Below, in pieces: positions 8,538-18,701 of a stretch of 64,000 nucleotides of DNA. Each line of letters opens with the position of its first letter. Position 1 is the first letter of the stretch. A program made the translations under genes and the position numbers. Source of the DNA: GH45 sp046704385 (GTDB lineage Bacteria > Bacteroidota > Bacteroidia > Bacteroidales > SZUA-534); contig JBJKSB010000014.1 of NCBI GenBank assembly GCA_046704385.1, forward strand, positions 1-64,000, in the 5' to 3' direction. Below the pieces are notes generated by a model that made no database searches, was not told the origin of the DNA, and was given only the letters and a program-made list of their open reading frames with translations.

Positions 8538-10925
8538 ATGATTATGCTTAAAATGTATTTAAAAACCGCATTGAGAAACCTGCTAAAACAGAGGTTTTTT
8601 TCATTAATAAATATCCTTGGTTTAGCATTGGGTATTACTGCTTCGGTATTAATATTCCTGTGGGTAAACCACGAAACCAGCTTCGATAAATTTAATACCA
8701 ATTACAAGCATATTTATCGTCTTGCTGCTGATGCTTCATTCAACGGGCAAAACTTTAATGTTTGTTTTGTACCTTCACCCATGGCCAAAGAAATGGCTGA
8801 AAAATGCCCCGAGGTTGTACTTTCCACACGTATTTCTCCATACTTTGATCTGGTTTATCAATACAGTGGTAATTATTTTAAAGAAAAGAAGGTAATTTCG
8901 GCTGATTCCAATTTTTTCAAAGTATTTAGCTATCCGTTTATTGAAGGAGACCCGCAAAAACCCTTCCTGGGTCAAAACAGTGTGGTATTGACAAAATCAG
9001 TGGCAATAAAAATTTTTGGTAACGAAAAGGCTACTGGCAAGTTGTTGCTTATAGATGGACAGGATCCCTTAACCGTAAGTGGTGTTATTGAAGACCTGCC
9101 CTCCACTTCACATATGCAATTTAGCATGGCAATCAGCATGGGAGAAGAAAATAACTGGGGTAATTTTAATCGGTTGACCTATTTATTATTAAAAGACAAT
9201 TTTGATAAAAATATTGTTAATAAAGCTTTGGATGATGTAGAACAACTTATTGTCAAGCAAATGGCTACTGCATTCGGAATGACTCTGGAGCAATTTATGA
9301 GCGGAGGAAATCATCTTAATATAAGACTTCAACCCTTGTCATCAATCCATCTTAATTCAAACCTGTATGGCGAATTGGAGACACCGGGCAATAAAACCAT
9401 GGTATTTTTCTTTTCGATTATTGCTATTCTTATATTAGTGATAGCCAGTATAAATTACATGAATCTTTCTACAGCCTATTATGATAATCGTCGCCAGGAA
9501 GTAGGCATACGAAAAGCAAACGGTGCAACCCGCAACAGGTTAATGTGGCAGTTTTTATCTGAATCGTTTATTATCAGCTTAATAGCCTTTGTATTCGGGA
9601 TAATTCTTATCAAAATATTTCTGCCTCTGTTTAGTAACTATCTCGATATAAACCTCAACGAAGGAATATATAATCATTGGTATTTTACACTTTTGGTATT
9701 AGGACTGATCATCATTGTCGGACTTATTTCAGGTCTATACCCGGCCATTTATTTGGCACATTTTAAGACGGTTGCCGGTTTACAAAAAATAAATAAAACT
9801 CCCTTGAACAAGTTGATGAATACCCGTTCTGCTTTGGTTGTTTTTCAATTTGTTATAACCATTGTTGTAATAGTTTCGACTATTGTTATAAAAAAACAAG
9901 TCGATTTTCTTTTAAATAAAGATTTAGGGTTCAACAAACAGAAGATGGTGGTAATTGAAGGGGCTAACAACCTGGGCTCGAACAAGGAGGCTTTTCGTGA
10001 AGAATTAAAACAGAACCCGATGATTGTTAACCTGACGTACTCTGATGTATATCCAAGTGCCATGTATAATAACGTAACTACCTATAGTGTTGAAGGATAT
10101 TCCGTTGATCAACAATTCATTTTAAAAACCATACAAGCTGATGCCGCCTATTTTGATACCTATGAAATGAAGATAGTTCAGGGCCGTGACGTAAAACCAT
10201 CGGATGTTCCAGCTATAGTATTGAACCAAAAAGCTGTTGACTTGCTAAAGATGGATGATCCCATACATAATAAAATTCGTTGGAACGGCCAATCGTACAA
10301 TGTAATTGGCGTGGTTAAAAACTTTTATCACGATCCTCTGAATGTTGCACTCGATCCCATCATTATTCGTGTTTTCGACAATCGGTATTTCGATTACCTT
10401 ACCATACGGCTGGCCGAAGGCAATACCAAAGATGCCATGAGTTTTATATCTGATAAATGGAGTGAATTTTCGGGAAATAAACCTTTCGAATACTTTTTCC
10501 TGGATAGCAAACTGAATTCGGTATACAAAGCTGAAAATAAAGCAGGTAGTGTATTTACAACTTTTTCAATTTTGTCTGTAATCATTGCATGTATGGGACT
10601 TCTGGGAATATCATCCTTTATGCTCCAACGAAAAACCAAAGAAATCGGCATCCGTAAAGTAAATGGTGCCAGAATCTCAGAAGTTATAACTCTGCTCAAT
10701 ACTGATTTTATAAAATGGGTAATTATTGCTTTTATGATTGCTACTCCAATTGCCTATTTTGCTATGCATAAATGGCTGAACAACTTTGCAAACAAAATAG
10801 AACTTAGCTGGTGGGCATTTGCTCTGGCAGGGTTCCTGGTTCTGTTAATAGCATTAATAACGGTCAGCTGGCAAACGCTAAATGCCGCCCGTCGAAATCC
10901 GGTGGAGGCCTTACGGTATGAGTAA
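8538..10925 (+). CDS. FtsX/MacB-type ABC permease, block 1 no. 3
   Basis: 795 residues. ATG 8538 is followed in frame by ATG 8544 and ATG 8553; the conserved part begins at MYLKTALRNLLKQRFFSLINILG, so any of the three could be the true start. First membrane segment at about residues 22-44, then ETSFDKF and HIYRLA. Loops: QEVGIRKANGATRNR (first half) and KEIGIRKVNGARISE (second half, from residue 701). The second periplasmic domain has IVQGRDVK, with the usual aromatic after GR.. replaced by valine, and VIGVVKNFYHD. The C-terminus ELSWWAFALAG to NPVEALRYE is typical. It follows the preceding gene by 96 bp. Confidence 0.9.
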   Translation: MIMLKMYLKTALRNLLKQRFFSLINILGLALGITASVLIFLWVNHETSFDKFNTNYKHIYRLAADASFNGQNFNVCFVPSPMAKEMAEKCPEVVLSTRISPYFDLVYQYSGNYFKEKKVISADSNFFKVFSYPFIEGDPQKPFLGQNSVVLTKSVAIKIFGNEKATGKLLLIDGQDPLTVSGVIEDLPSTSHMQFSMAISMGEENNWGNFNRLTYLLLKDNFDKNIVNKALDDVEQLIVKQMATAFGMTLEQFMSGGNHLNIRLQPLSSIHLNSNLYGELETPGNKTMVFFFSIIAILILVIASINYMNLSTAYYDNRRQEVGIRKANGATRNRLMWQFLSESFIISLIAFVFGIILIKIFLPLFSNYLDINLNEGIYNHWYFTLLVLGLIIIVGLISGLYPAIYLAHFKTVAGLQKINKTPLNKLMNTRSALVVFQFVITIVVIVSTIVIKKQVDFLLNKDLGFNKQKMVVIEGANNLGSNKEAFREELKQNPMIVNLTYSDVYPSAMYNNVTTYSVEGYSVDQQFILKTIQADAAYFDTYEMKIVQGRDVKPSDVPAIVLNQKAVDLLKMDDPIHNKIRWNGQSYNVIGVVKNFYHDPLNVALDPIIIRVFDNRYFDYLTIRLAEGNTKDAMSFISDKWSEFSGNKPFEYFFLDSKLNSVYKAENKAGSVFTTFSILSVIIACMGLLGISSFMLQRKTKEIGIRKVNGARISEVITLLNTDFIKWVIIAFMIATPIAYFAMHKWLNNFANKIELSWWAFALAGFLVLLIALITVSWQTLNAARRNPVEALRYE

Positions 10926-10932
10926 GAGAACC

Positions 10933-11000
10933 CCAACCTCCCGAAACAAGTTCGGGACTAGCGCTAAAAGGGGCTTATGGTCATTACTATGAAAAAAATG
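10933..11000. repeat. Interspersed hairpin repeat after a permease stop codon (second copy)
   Basis: ACCTCCCGAAACAAGTTCGGGACTAGCGCTAAAAGGGGCTT forms a CCCGAA-ACAAG-TTCGGG hairpin. It matches the copy at 5883 except that the latter carries an extra inserted hairpin. Both copies begin within about 10-15 bp of a permease stop and stand just before the next permease. Confidence 0.55.
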
Positions 11001-11080
11001 AATAGAATAACTCAAATACCAATGACACCATCTAAATTATTAAAAATAGTCTGATACAAAACCATTAAACCCATAATATC

Positions 11081-13399
11081 ATGATACAGCAAAACCTAAA
11101 AACATTTCTGAAATACTTGCTAAAAAACAGACTTTATACCACGGTTACCCTGGCGGGATTTTCTATTTCGCTGACCTTTGTTATCCTGTTGTCCGTGTAT
11201 TTATATACCGAGTATAATGTAAATAAAGTTAATGTTAACTACAATCGTATTTATCGGCTTCGTAATGAGCATTTTGATGGTTTTCCGCCTCCAATGGGAC
11301 AACGGTTGATGGATACCTACCCCGAAATTGAATGCTATACCCGGCTTAATAAACAAAGCAATGTTATTGATGGACAAAATGGCAACAAAGTAATGTTCGA
11401 TTTCCTGTTAGCCGATTCAACATTTTTCAAAATTTTTACGATTCCCTTATTACAAGGAACACCCTCAACTGCATTGCGCAGTAAAAATGGTATAGTATTA
11501 ACCCAACGACTGGCTCACAAACTTTTTGGGGAAGAACCGGCAATGGGAAAAACGGTAACTATTGGCACACGCCTCAATTTAACAGTTACAGGTATTATAA
11601 AAACACTTACCGATGGTACCAATTTTGACGATTGCGATGCCGTTGTAGACTTTCCTTTTTTAGCCGATTTATGGGGCTCAACCGATTTATTGACCAGCTA
11701 TGGAAACAGTTCATTTGGTTTGTATTTACTGGCCAAACCCAATACCAATTTACCCGCAAGAGCTCCTGAAATGCTAGAATCCTTTAAAAAGGATTTCTGG
11801 ATTTACCAGGATGGACAGGCTAAGGAACTGGTAATTGAGCCCATGGAGGATTTGTATTTCAGTAAAATTCCCGGCAACGGGGTTCGCCAGAACAGCCGTT
11901 CTTCGTTACATGTGTTAACTGCCATTGTATTTAGCATTTTGTTGCTGGCGATTATCAATTATATGAATTTAACTATTGCCCAATCGGGTTTGCGCACCCG
12001 CGAAACAGCTATTAAAAAGCTATTGGGTAGTTCTCGTAAAAGTCTTATTTACCAATATATTAACGAATCAATCTTACTTTGTTTAATAGCATTTGGCCTG
12101 GCTTTACTGTTAAGTTTAGCTTCACAGCAACTATTTAACAATTTGCTGAATACGAACATTGACCTGCATCAGTTCTTTAACGGCAGATTTTTGTTGATAG
12201 GTTTACTATCTGTATTCTTTATAGGTTGGATATCGGGTATAATTCCTGCTATCATTATTACCAAACTGAATGCGGTTGAAGTGATAAAAGGATCGTTTAA
12301 GCGGAAAAGCAAAAGTGTTTATTCAAAAGTGCTTATCTCGTTTCAGTATGTTGTGGTGGTAATACTGATTATCACCAGCATTACCATTTTTAAACAAAAC
12401 CGCTTTATGCTGAATTACAATATGGGATTCAATACCACGCAAATATTGAAAATGGATTTTATGATCAATAAGGATAATAAAGAAGGCTTAAGAAATAAAA
12501 TATTACAGATTCCCGGTGTGAAGAATGTATCGTTTGTAGCAGGAACCCCGGTTGATGGAGGCAACAATTGGTCAATTATGTATCATGAAAAACCGGTAAG
12601 TTTCCAGGTATTTAGTTTTGATACGGCCGGAATGTCGATTTTTAATTTACATGCAGTAAAAACGGCTGCCGCCTATTCAAAAGATGGTATTTACCTGAAC
12701 AAAAAAGCAGTAAAAGTACTGGAGCTTAAAGAACTTCCTGAAAATGTAGTCTTTTATGGCAATCCCACACCGGTTTTAGGTGTGGTTGATAATTTTAATT
12801 ATGCATCATTACACAAGGAAATTGGTCCGGCCCTGGTTACCCAGTTAAAAGATGATGAATGGCCCTGGGCGGTGTTGGTACAAATGGAAGGAAACAACTT
12901 AAATCAAACTACACAAGAAGTCAAAAAAGCCTATCTGGACTTTGATGGCGGCGTGCCCTTTAATTCCGAATTCATTGACCAGGCAGTAAATGACTGGTAC
13001 ACCAAAGAAGTACGCACCGGGAAAGTTGTGGCCTGGTTTACCCTGCTCACCATCGTAATTGCCTTGATGGGTATTTTTGCCATGTCTATTTTTTATTTAC
13101 AGCAAAAGGTAAAAGAAATTGGTATCCGAAAAGTAAACGGTGCCGAAGTAAATGAAATTCTAACCATGGTAAATTCCGATTTTATAAAATGGGTTATCAT
13201 TGCCTTTGCTGTGGCAATGCCCATTGCATATATAGTATTGAAAAAATGGTTACACAATTTTGCTTATCAAACCGATTTAAGCTGGTGGATTTTTGCACTG
13301 GCAGGATTCATTACCATTGTAATAGCTTTATTTACTGTGAGCATGCAAAGCCTGAGAGCAGCCAAAAGAAATCCGGTTGAAGCTTTAAGGTATGAATAA
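11081..13399 (+). CDS. FtsX/MacB-type ABC permease, block 1 no. 4
   Basis: 772 residues, the shortest complete copy. First membrane segment near 18-41 (TVTLAGFSISLTFVILLSVYLY). The first-half loop RETAIKKLLGSSRKS departs from the EIGIRK pattern, while the second-half loop KEIGIRKVNGAEVNE (from residue 678) is canonical. The second periplasmic domain is reduced: the GR.F landmark is missing (LHAVKTAAAYSKDGIYLNKKA) and GVVKDF is GVVDNFNY, which accounts for the shorter length. The C-terminus is DLSWWIFALAG to AAKRNPVEALRYE. It sits 155 bp behind the previous gene, after a copy of the hairpin repeat. Confidence 0.9.
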   Translation: MIQQNLKTFLKYLLKNRLYTTVTLAGFSISLTFVILLSVYLYTEYNVNKVNVNYNRIYRLRNEHFDGFPPPMGQRLMDTYPEIECYTRLNKQSNVIDGQNGNKVMFDFLLADSTFFKIFTIPLLQGTPSTALRSKNGIVLTQRLAHKLFGEEPAMGKTVTIGTRLNLTVTGIIKTLTDGTNFDDCDAVVDFPFLADLWGSTDLLTSYGNSSFGLYLLAKPNTNLPARAPEMLESFKKDFWIYQDGQAKELVIEPMEDLYFSKIPGNGVRQNSRSSLHVLTAIVFSILLLAIINYMNLTIAQSGLRTRETAIKKLLGSSRKSLIYQYINESILLCLIAFGLALLLSLASQQLFNNLLNTNIDLHQFFNGRFLLIGLLSVFFIGWISGIIPAIIITKLNAVEVIKGSFKRKSKSVYSKVLISFQYVVVVILIITSITIFKQNRFMLNYNMGFNTTQILKMDFMINKDNKEGLRNKILQIPGVKNVSFVAGTPVDGGNNWSIMYHEKPVSFQVFSFDTAGMSIFNLHAVKTAAAYSKDGIYLNKKAVKVLELKELPENVVFYGNPTPVLGVVDNFNYASLHKEIGPALVTQLKDDEWPWAVLVQMEGNNLNQTTQEVKKAYLDFDGGVPFNSEFIDQAVNDWYTKEVRTGKVVAWFTLLTIVIALMGIFAMSIFYLQQKVKEIGIRKVNGAEVNEILTMVNSDFIKWVIIAFAVAMPIAYIVLKKWLHNFAYQTDLSWWIFALAGFITIVIALFTVSMQSLRAAKRNPVEALRYE

Positions 13400-13459
13400 T
13401 GCGGTCGGAAGAATTAAAACTTAACTTCACAATTGAATATAATATATTAACAAACTAAT

Positions 13460-15850
13460 ATGAAAATACTTAACCTCAAAATTGCCGTTCGGAATGCGCT
13501 TAAAAACAGAATTGTTTCTTTGGCAAAGCTTTTTGGATTAAGTGTATCATTTGCGGTAATTTTTTTTGCTGCCGGATATATTTATTACGAAACCAGTTTT
13601 GATAAACAAATTCCTGACAAAGAGAAAATTTACCGTTGCTACATGAAAGGGCAATTAAATCTTGAAAAAGTAGATTATGCTGTTACTGCTCCTGCCATGG
13701 CAAAAACCATGGTATCTGATATTCCTGAAATAACGGAAGCTGTTCGCATTCGTAATCAGGGAAATTCAAGTTTTAATTATGAAGGAGTGAACTACCAAGC
13801 AGGTGAACTCATGCAGGTGGATACCAATTTCTTCTCATTTTTCTCGGTACCTTTTGTTTGCAGCACTGAAGTACCCCTTGTAGGGAAAAACGATATTGCT
13901 ATGGCCACCAGTGTAGCAGAAAAATATTTTGGCACAGCTGTGAATGCTTTGGGTAAAAATATAACCCTTAGAGGAGAAACAGGAACCATAACAACTATAT
14001 TCAATGACTTTCCCAAAACATCACATATACAACTAAAGCTGGCACAATCAATTCAAAAAGCTGACCCTGATCAAATAGGTTGGAACAGTCAGATGCTGTA
14101 TACTTACTTTAAAACCAGTACCGTACTTGACAATCTTGATAATATAAATTTTAAACTTACCAAACTTGTTTATGCGAATACCAATGATGGTGTTGACAGT
14201 GAAAATGCCAAAACCTGGGATGATCTGAAATTCAGCACTGACTATTTTATTTATTACCTGGCTGAACCCTTAACAGCTATTCACTTTAGCAATCACAAGT
14301 TTGACTCATCCATAACATCGAACAAAATTTATGTTTATGGTACCTTAATTATTGCCCTGTTAATTCTAATCATTTCATCGTTAAACTATTTAAACCTGAA
14401 TATTGCAAGTATCTCCATGCGGGTTCGTGAAGTTGGTATTCAAAAAACTATTGGAGCGGGTAAATGGGATGTTTTTAATCAATATATTCAGGAAACAAAT
14501 TTATTCTGGATACTCAGTTTTTCAATAGCCCTGGTTCTTTATCTGAGCTTTGGAAAGATTCTTTCAAGATACACCGGGTTAAATTTTGAACTCTCGAATA
14601 AAGAAAACTGGGGCATATTTTCTACAATGTTCCTGGTATTACTAGGATTAAATATAGTAATCAACATTCTTCCCATACTGTTTGTAGCAACAAAAAAACC
14701 TGTCGGCCTGCTTAAAAAGGAGAAATTATCGGGTTTAAATTTCAGTGGCAATAATGGTTTTGTATTTATCCAGTTTATGCTGTCGCTAATTATAATAATT
14801 GGGGCCTTTTTTGTCCAAAAGCAGATAAACTACATGCTTCATAAAAACCGCGGTTATGATTCTGAAAATGTATTGAATTTTAGTTTGTGGAGCATTGACG
14901 AAAAAAACCGGGCCAGTTTTATCGGGGAGCTTAAAAAAAATCCTGATGTTTTGGCTGTAACTTCTTCCGATCAGCAGTTTGGTACCGATCCCGGTATGAC
15001 AGGTGCCTGGTTCAATACACAATCGGGCGAGAATTATTTTCACACCAGTTATATGATTGTTGATAACTGTTTCAGAGATGTGTACAACCTTAAATTGGTG
15101 GAAGGTCGTTTCTTTGATAAAACAAGACCTTCTGACTTAAATGCCCTGGTAATAAATGAAGCCGCAGCTAAAGAATACCGGAACGGGGAAAGCCTGATTG
15201 GAAGGAAAATCATACTTGACTATCCAAGGGAGGTTATAGGCGTTGTAAAAGATTTTAATTACAGGTCGTTACATTATAAAGTTGAACCCCTGCTTTTGGG
15301 TAATTTTGAATATTATGGCTGGATTGATGTAAAATTCAGGCAGGAAAAAAGCGGTGATGTAATTGCCGCGATAAAAAAATTATGGACTGAATTTGAAATC
15401 AAAGTCCCTTTAAATTATCGTTTTCACGACGAGCAGTTAGCCCTGCAATATTCAAACGATATTCAGGCAAAGAAACTCATGACCGTATTATCAATTATTT
15501 CCATTATTATAGCTTGTGTAGGACTTTACGCCGTTAGTGTTTTTAGCATTACCCGCAAAACCAAAGAAATAGGAATACACAAAGTTAACGGGGCAAAAAT
15601 AAACGAGTTATTACTATTAATTAATAAAAGGTTTCTGTTATGGATTTTATTGGCTCTTGCCATTGCTATTCCGGTTTCATATATTTCCACGTATGAATGG
15701 TTACAAAATTTCGCATTTCAAACCGAATTAAGCTGGTGGATTTTTATTTTATCAGCTATAGTGGCTTTTGGCATCGCATTTCTGACTGTTGGATTGCAAA
15801 GCTGGAAGGCGGCCAGTCGAAATCCTGTGGAGGCTTTGCGGTATGAATAA
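13460..15850 (+). CDS. FtsX/MacB-type ABC permease, block 1 no. 5
   Basis: 796 residues. The N-terminus MKILNLKIAVRNALKNRIVSL leads into a first membrane segment near 24-45, and ETSFDKQIPDKEKIYRCY follows. Loops: REVGIQKTIGAGKWD in the first half and KEIGIHKVNGAKINE in the second (from residue 702), with histidine replacing the arginine found in the other thirteen proteins' second loop region. The second periplasmic domain carries LVEGRFFD and VIGVVKDFNYRS. Ends AASRNPVEALRYE. The gap to the preceding gene is 60 bp, the tightest in this block, which suggests co-transcription. Confidence 0.9.
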   Translation: MKILNLKIAVRNALKNRIVSLAKLFGLSVSFAVIFFAAGYIYYETSFDKQIPDKEKIYRCYMKGQLNLEKVDYAVTAPAMAKTMVSDIPEITEAVRIRNQGNSSFNYEGVNYQAGELMQVDTNFFSFFSVPFVCSTEVPLVGKNDIAMATSVAEKYFGTAVNALGKNITLRGETGTITTIFNDFPKTSHIQLKLAQSIQKADPDQIGWNSQMLYTYFKTSTVLDNLDNINFKLTKLVYANTNDGVDSENAKTWDDLKFSTDYFIYYLAEPLTAIHFSNHKFDSSITSNKIYVYGTLIIALLILIISSLNYLNLNIASISMRVREVGIQKTIGAGKWDVFNQYIQETNLFWILSFSIALVLYLSFGKILSRYTGLNFELSNKENWGIFSTMFLVLLGLNIVINILPILFVATKKPVGLLKKEKLSGLNFSGNNGFVFIQFMLSLIIIIGAFFVQKQINYMLHKNRGYDSENVLNFSLWSIDEKNRASFIGELKKNPDVLAVTSSDQQFGTDPGMTGAWFNTQSGENYFHTSYMIVDNCFRDVYNLKLVEGRFFDKTRPSDLNALVINEAAAKEYRNGESLIGRKIILDYPREVIGVVKDFNYRSLHYKVEPLLLGNFEYYGWIDVKFRQEKSGDVIAAIKKLWTEFEIKVPLNYRFHDEQLALQYSNDIQAKKLMTVLSIISIIIACVGLYAVSVFSITRKTKEIGIHKVNGAKINELLLLINKRFLLWILLALAIAIPVSYISTYEWLQNFAFQTELSWWIFILSAIVAFGIAFLTVGLQSWKAASRNPVEALRYE

Positions 15851-15952
15851 AATGACCCCATTTCTTTATAGGGATTTAAAATTCATACTTAAAAATAAAA
15901 ATGCACAAGTATTTAAATTGTAATTATTGAAAAATAAAAATTAGGATGAGGG

Positions 15953-18346
15953 ATGATAATTTGGAAGATTAAAATAGCATTAAGAAACTTATTCACAAAT
16001 AAACTTTCCACCTCTATAAATATTGTTGGTATTTCTATTGGATTGGCAACCAGTTTGTTATTGCTCACTTATGTAAAAAATGAATTTAACACAGATACAC
16101 AATTCCAGAATCACAAAAAAATTTACCGGGTTCAACGAGGTGATAAAGGTATTTGGTTACCCTATGCTGCAGTTGACGTTATAAAAAAAGATGTACCTGG
16201 TATCGAACAAACTACATGTTTTCATAAATCATTTTCAACAAACAATATTGTAAGCTATAACCAAAATAACTTTGCACTGGAAAATGTAATATTAGCTGAT
16301 TCTGATTTCTTCAAGGTATTTGACTATAAAGTTTTATTTGGTGACAAATCATCATGCTTAACCCAACCCAATAGCCTGATACTAACGAAAAAGGAATCCA
16401 ATAGAATTTTTGGTAATATAAATCCTGTGGGGAAAACAGTAAAATACACAACAACAGGATACAACGGAGGTGAATTTACTTTTACAATTACAGCAATCAT
16501 TGATGATCCACCTGAAAATTCATCTATAAATTTCAAAAGTATCATATCGCAGGCATTCTCAAATAATAGTCAAATATCGTATCAGTCAAGCCGAAACTGG
16601 AGATCCAGCAATTTTATTACTTATATACTTCTATGCCCGAACGCTGATGCAGATAAGGTAACAGAAGTTATCAGGAGTAGAATTAAAACTGCATTACCTG
16701 AAAATTCTAATGAACACTATGAGGTATATAAATTGAATCCGCTTAAAGGCATTTATTTCGATTCTGTTTATTATTGGGCAGTTACACAAAAAACAGGTAA
16801 AAAACCAGTAATTATAATGCTGGGGATTATCGGTATACTCATTCTGGTAATTGCCGGGATAAATTATTTTAACCTGGTTTTAGCCCAATCAAAAAAACAA
16901 CAAAAATCACGGGCAACTACAAAAATTGTCGGTGCAAGCCAGCTAAACGTTTTGGGACAATCAATTCTTGAAACTGCACTAGTATTGTTATTTGCGACAA
17001 TACTTTCGTTATTATTTATATGGCTTTTTTTACCCTATTTCAATGAATTAGTAGGTAAAAATTTTGAATTGGATACCCTTATATCTCTGGGAAACTCACT
17101 GAAAATATATTTGATTCTCTGCCTTTCAATGTTGCTATTTGGTGCCTTGCCAACCCTGATTAGCGGAAAATATAATATAATTGAATTATTAAAAGGTAAG
17201 ATTGCCGGTTCAAATTCAGGAATTGACTTTAAATACGGATTAATTGTATTTCAATTTGCCATTACCATTGTATTAATAATCAGCGTTTTAATCATACACA
17301 AACAAAATCGTTTTCTATTAAATTCTAACTATGGAATGGATATGGAACAAGTGTATTGTATCCGACTTAATCCATCAATTCTTAATCAGGCAAAGATCAT
17401 CTCAAATGAGATTCAAAAAGATCCACGTACAAAGAATGTGGCTTTCGGTTATGACTATCTTGGCGATTTTGCCCAGGGCGGAACAGGTTCATTAATTACT
17501 GAAGCAGAAACACGTGATATTGAATTTAGCGAATATTTTGTATACGGAGATTTTGTTGATTTATTTAAACTCAAAGTGATTAAAGGAAGGACTTTTAATA
17601 AAAATTTAAACGAGGACAAAAGTATATTGGTTAACAAAACATTTATGGAAAAAAATGGTATTTCAAATTCAGAATTAGCTGATGTTAAAATACACTATGC
17701 CAATGATTATTATAATATAGTTGGTGTTTTGGATGATTTCAATTTTAAATCGAAACATTTCCAGATTGAACCCATAATTTTCAGATACAGCTATAAAAAC
17801 TCAAATATCCTGTATGTAAAACTAAACACCAATTCCCTTTCTGAAACAAAATCGGTTATTAAAAGTATTAGAGAAATCTGGCACAGTAATGTCAAAGTTT
17901 TTCCGTTTACAGGGGAGTTTCTGGATGAACATTATGAGGCATTATATAAGTCAGAGATACAATTTATGAAAATTATATTTGCGTTTTCAATATTATCAAT
18001 ATTCTTATGTTGTTTAGGATTATTTGGTATCACGATGTTTCTAAATCAACTTCGTACCAAAGAAATTGGAATCAGAAAAGTTAATGGAGCCACTGGTATT
18101 GAAATTCTGAAACTTTTAAATCAATCGATATTAATTAAAATAGCCATTTCATTTATTATTGGATGCCCCATTGCATGGTATTTATGTAAATTATGGTTAC
18201 AAAATTTTGCATACAAAACCAACATGAATTGGTGGATTTTTGCCTTTGCAGGTATGATAGCAATTTCTATTGCATTAATAACAGTGAGTTGGCAAACTTT
18301 AAGAGCAGCCAGGAGAAACCCGGTGGAGGCTTTGCGGTATGAGTAA
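15953..18346 (+). CDS. FtsX/MacB-type ABC permease, block 1 no. 6 (degenerate first coupling loop)
   Basis: 797 residues, last of the block. First membrane segment near 18-40 (TSINIVGISIGLATSLLLLTYV). The first-half loop is QQKSRATTKIVGASQLN, with no trace of the EIGIRK core, whereas the second-half loop KEIGIRKVNGATGIE (from 703) is intact. If these loops contact an ATPase, only one of the two would do so here. The second periplasmic domain has VIKGRTFN and IVGVLDDFNFKS. C-terminus NMNWWIFAFAG to ARRNPVEALRYE. The gene is more AT-rich in feel than its neighbours. It is followed by a repeat-bearing gap and a convergent GH115 gene. Confidence 0.9.
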   Translation: MIIWKIKIALRNLFTNKLSTSINIVGISIGLATSLLLLTYVKNEFNTDTQFQNHKKIYRVQRGDKGIWLPYAAVDVIKKDVPGIEQTTCFHKSFSTNNIVSYNQNNFALENVILADSDFFKVFDYKVLFGDKSSCLTQPNSLILTKKESNRIFGNINPVGKTVKYTTTGYNGGEFTFTITAIIDDPPENSSINFKSIISQAFSNNSQISYQSSRNWRSSNFITYILLCPNADADKVTEVIRSRIKTALPENSNEHYEVYKLNPLKGIYFDSVYYWAVTQKTGKKPVIIMLGIIGILILVIAGINYFNLVLAQSKKQQKSRATTKIVGASQLNVLGQSILETALVLLFATILSLLFIWLFLPYFNELVGKNFELDTLISLGNSLKIYLILCLSMLLFGALPTLISGKYNIIELLKGKIAGSNSGIDFKYGLIVFQFAITIVLIISVLIIHKQNRFLLNSNYGMDMEQVYCIRLNPSILNQAKIISNEIQKDPRTKNVAFGYDYLGDFAQGGTGSLITEAETRDIEFSEYFVYGDFVDLFKLKVIKGRTFNKNLNEDKSILVNKTFMEKNGISNSELADVKIHYANDYYNIVGVLDDFNFKSKHFQIEPIIFRYSYKNSNILYVKLNTNSLSETKSVIKSIREIWHSNVKVFPFTGEFLDEHYEALYKSEIQFMKIIFAFSILSIFLCCLGLFGITMFLNQLRTKEIGIRKVNGATGIEILKLLNQSILIKIAISFIIGCPIAWYLCKLWLQNFAYKTNMNWWIFAFAGMIAISIALITVSWQTLRAARRNPVEALRYE

Positions 18347-18454
18347 TTCGACCCCAACCCTTGCAGCACCTGAATACCTGGTTTATATGGTTCGTTTACT
18401 TGTCAGTTCAATCAGTGATTGGCTTAAAAACCGTAGATTAATTAGAGAGTGTTT

Positions 18455-18600
18455 TTTTTCGCCCCTTGAGGTGCGTGAGGTCGGTAAAAACTTCGTACCT
18501 GTGGAAATTGCCCGCCCCGATGGGGGCGGAAGGATCAACCAATTAGCTTTTTTTTACCGAACTTTTGCCCCTAACGGGATAACTCTTATAGTTTGGCTGG
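18455..18600. repeat. Compound palindromic element with GC-rich hairpin
   Basis: Within the 355-bp convergent gap 18347-18701, a GC-rich hairpin (CCGCCCC at 18512-18518, GGGGCGG at 18523-18529) is enclosed by a perfect 10-bp inverted repeat TCGGTAAAAA (18481-18490) and TTTTTACCGA (18551-18560). It is flanked by GCCCCTTGAGG and GCCCCTAACGGGAT. The layout resembles REP/MITE-like intergenic elements common in Bacteroidota. No coding sequence is credible here. Confidence 0.55.
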
Positions 18601-18603
18601 TTT

Positions 18604-18672
18604 AAAATTCAATAGGTCATAGATTTTTACAAATGTGAACCATACGGATTGGATTTGTGACCTATGAATTTT
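18604..18672. terminator. Long inverted repeat between convergent genes
   Basis: AAAATTCAATAGGTCA (18604-18619) pairs with TGACCTATGAATTTT (18658-18672) with one bulged A, and a nested pair ACAAAT/ATTTGT lies inside. It sits between the last permease of block 1 (+) and the GH115 gene (-), so it could end transcription from both sides. Function inferred from position. Confidence 0.5.
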
Positions 18673-18701
18673 AGGCTTAGGTACAACGGTACTACTTCAT
18701 T

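Noticed and set aside
18339..18605. 88-codon open frame after block 1
   Set aside because: It overlaps the permease end and runs through palindromic repeat sequence; the translation has no protein-like features.
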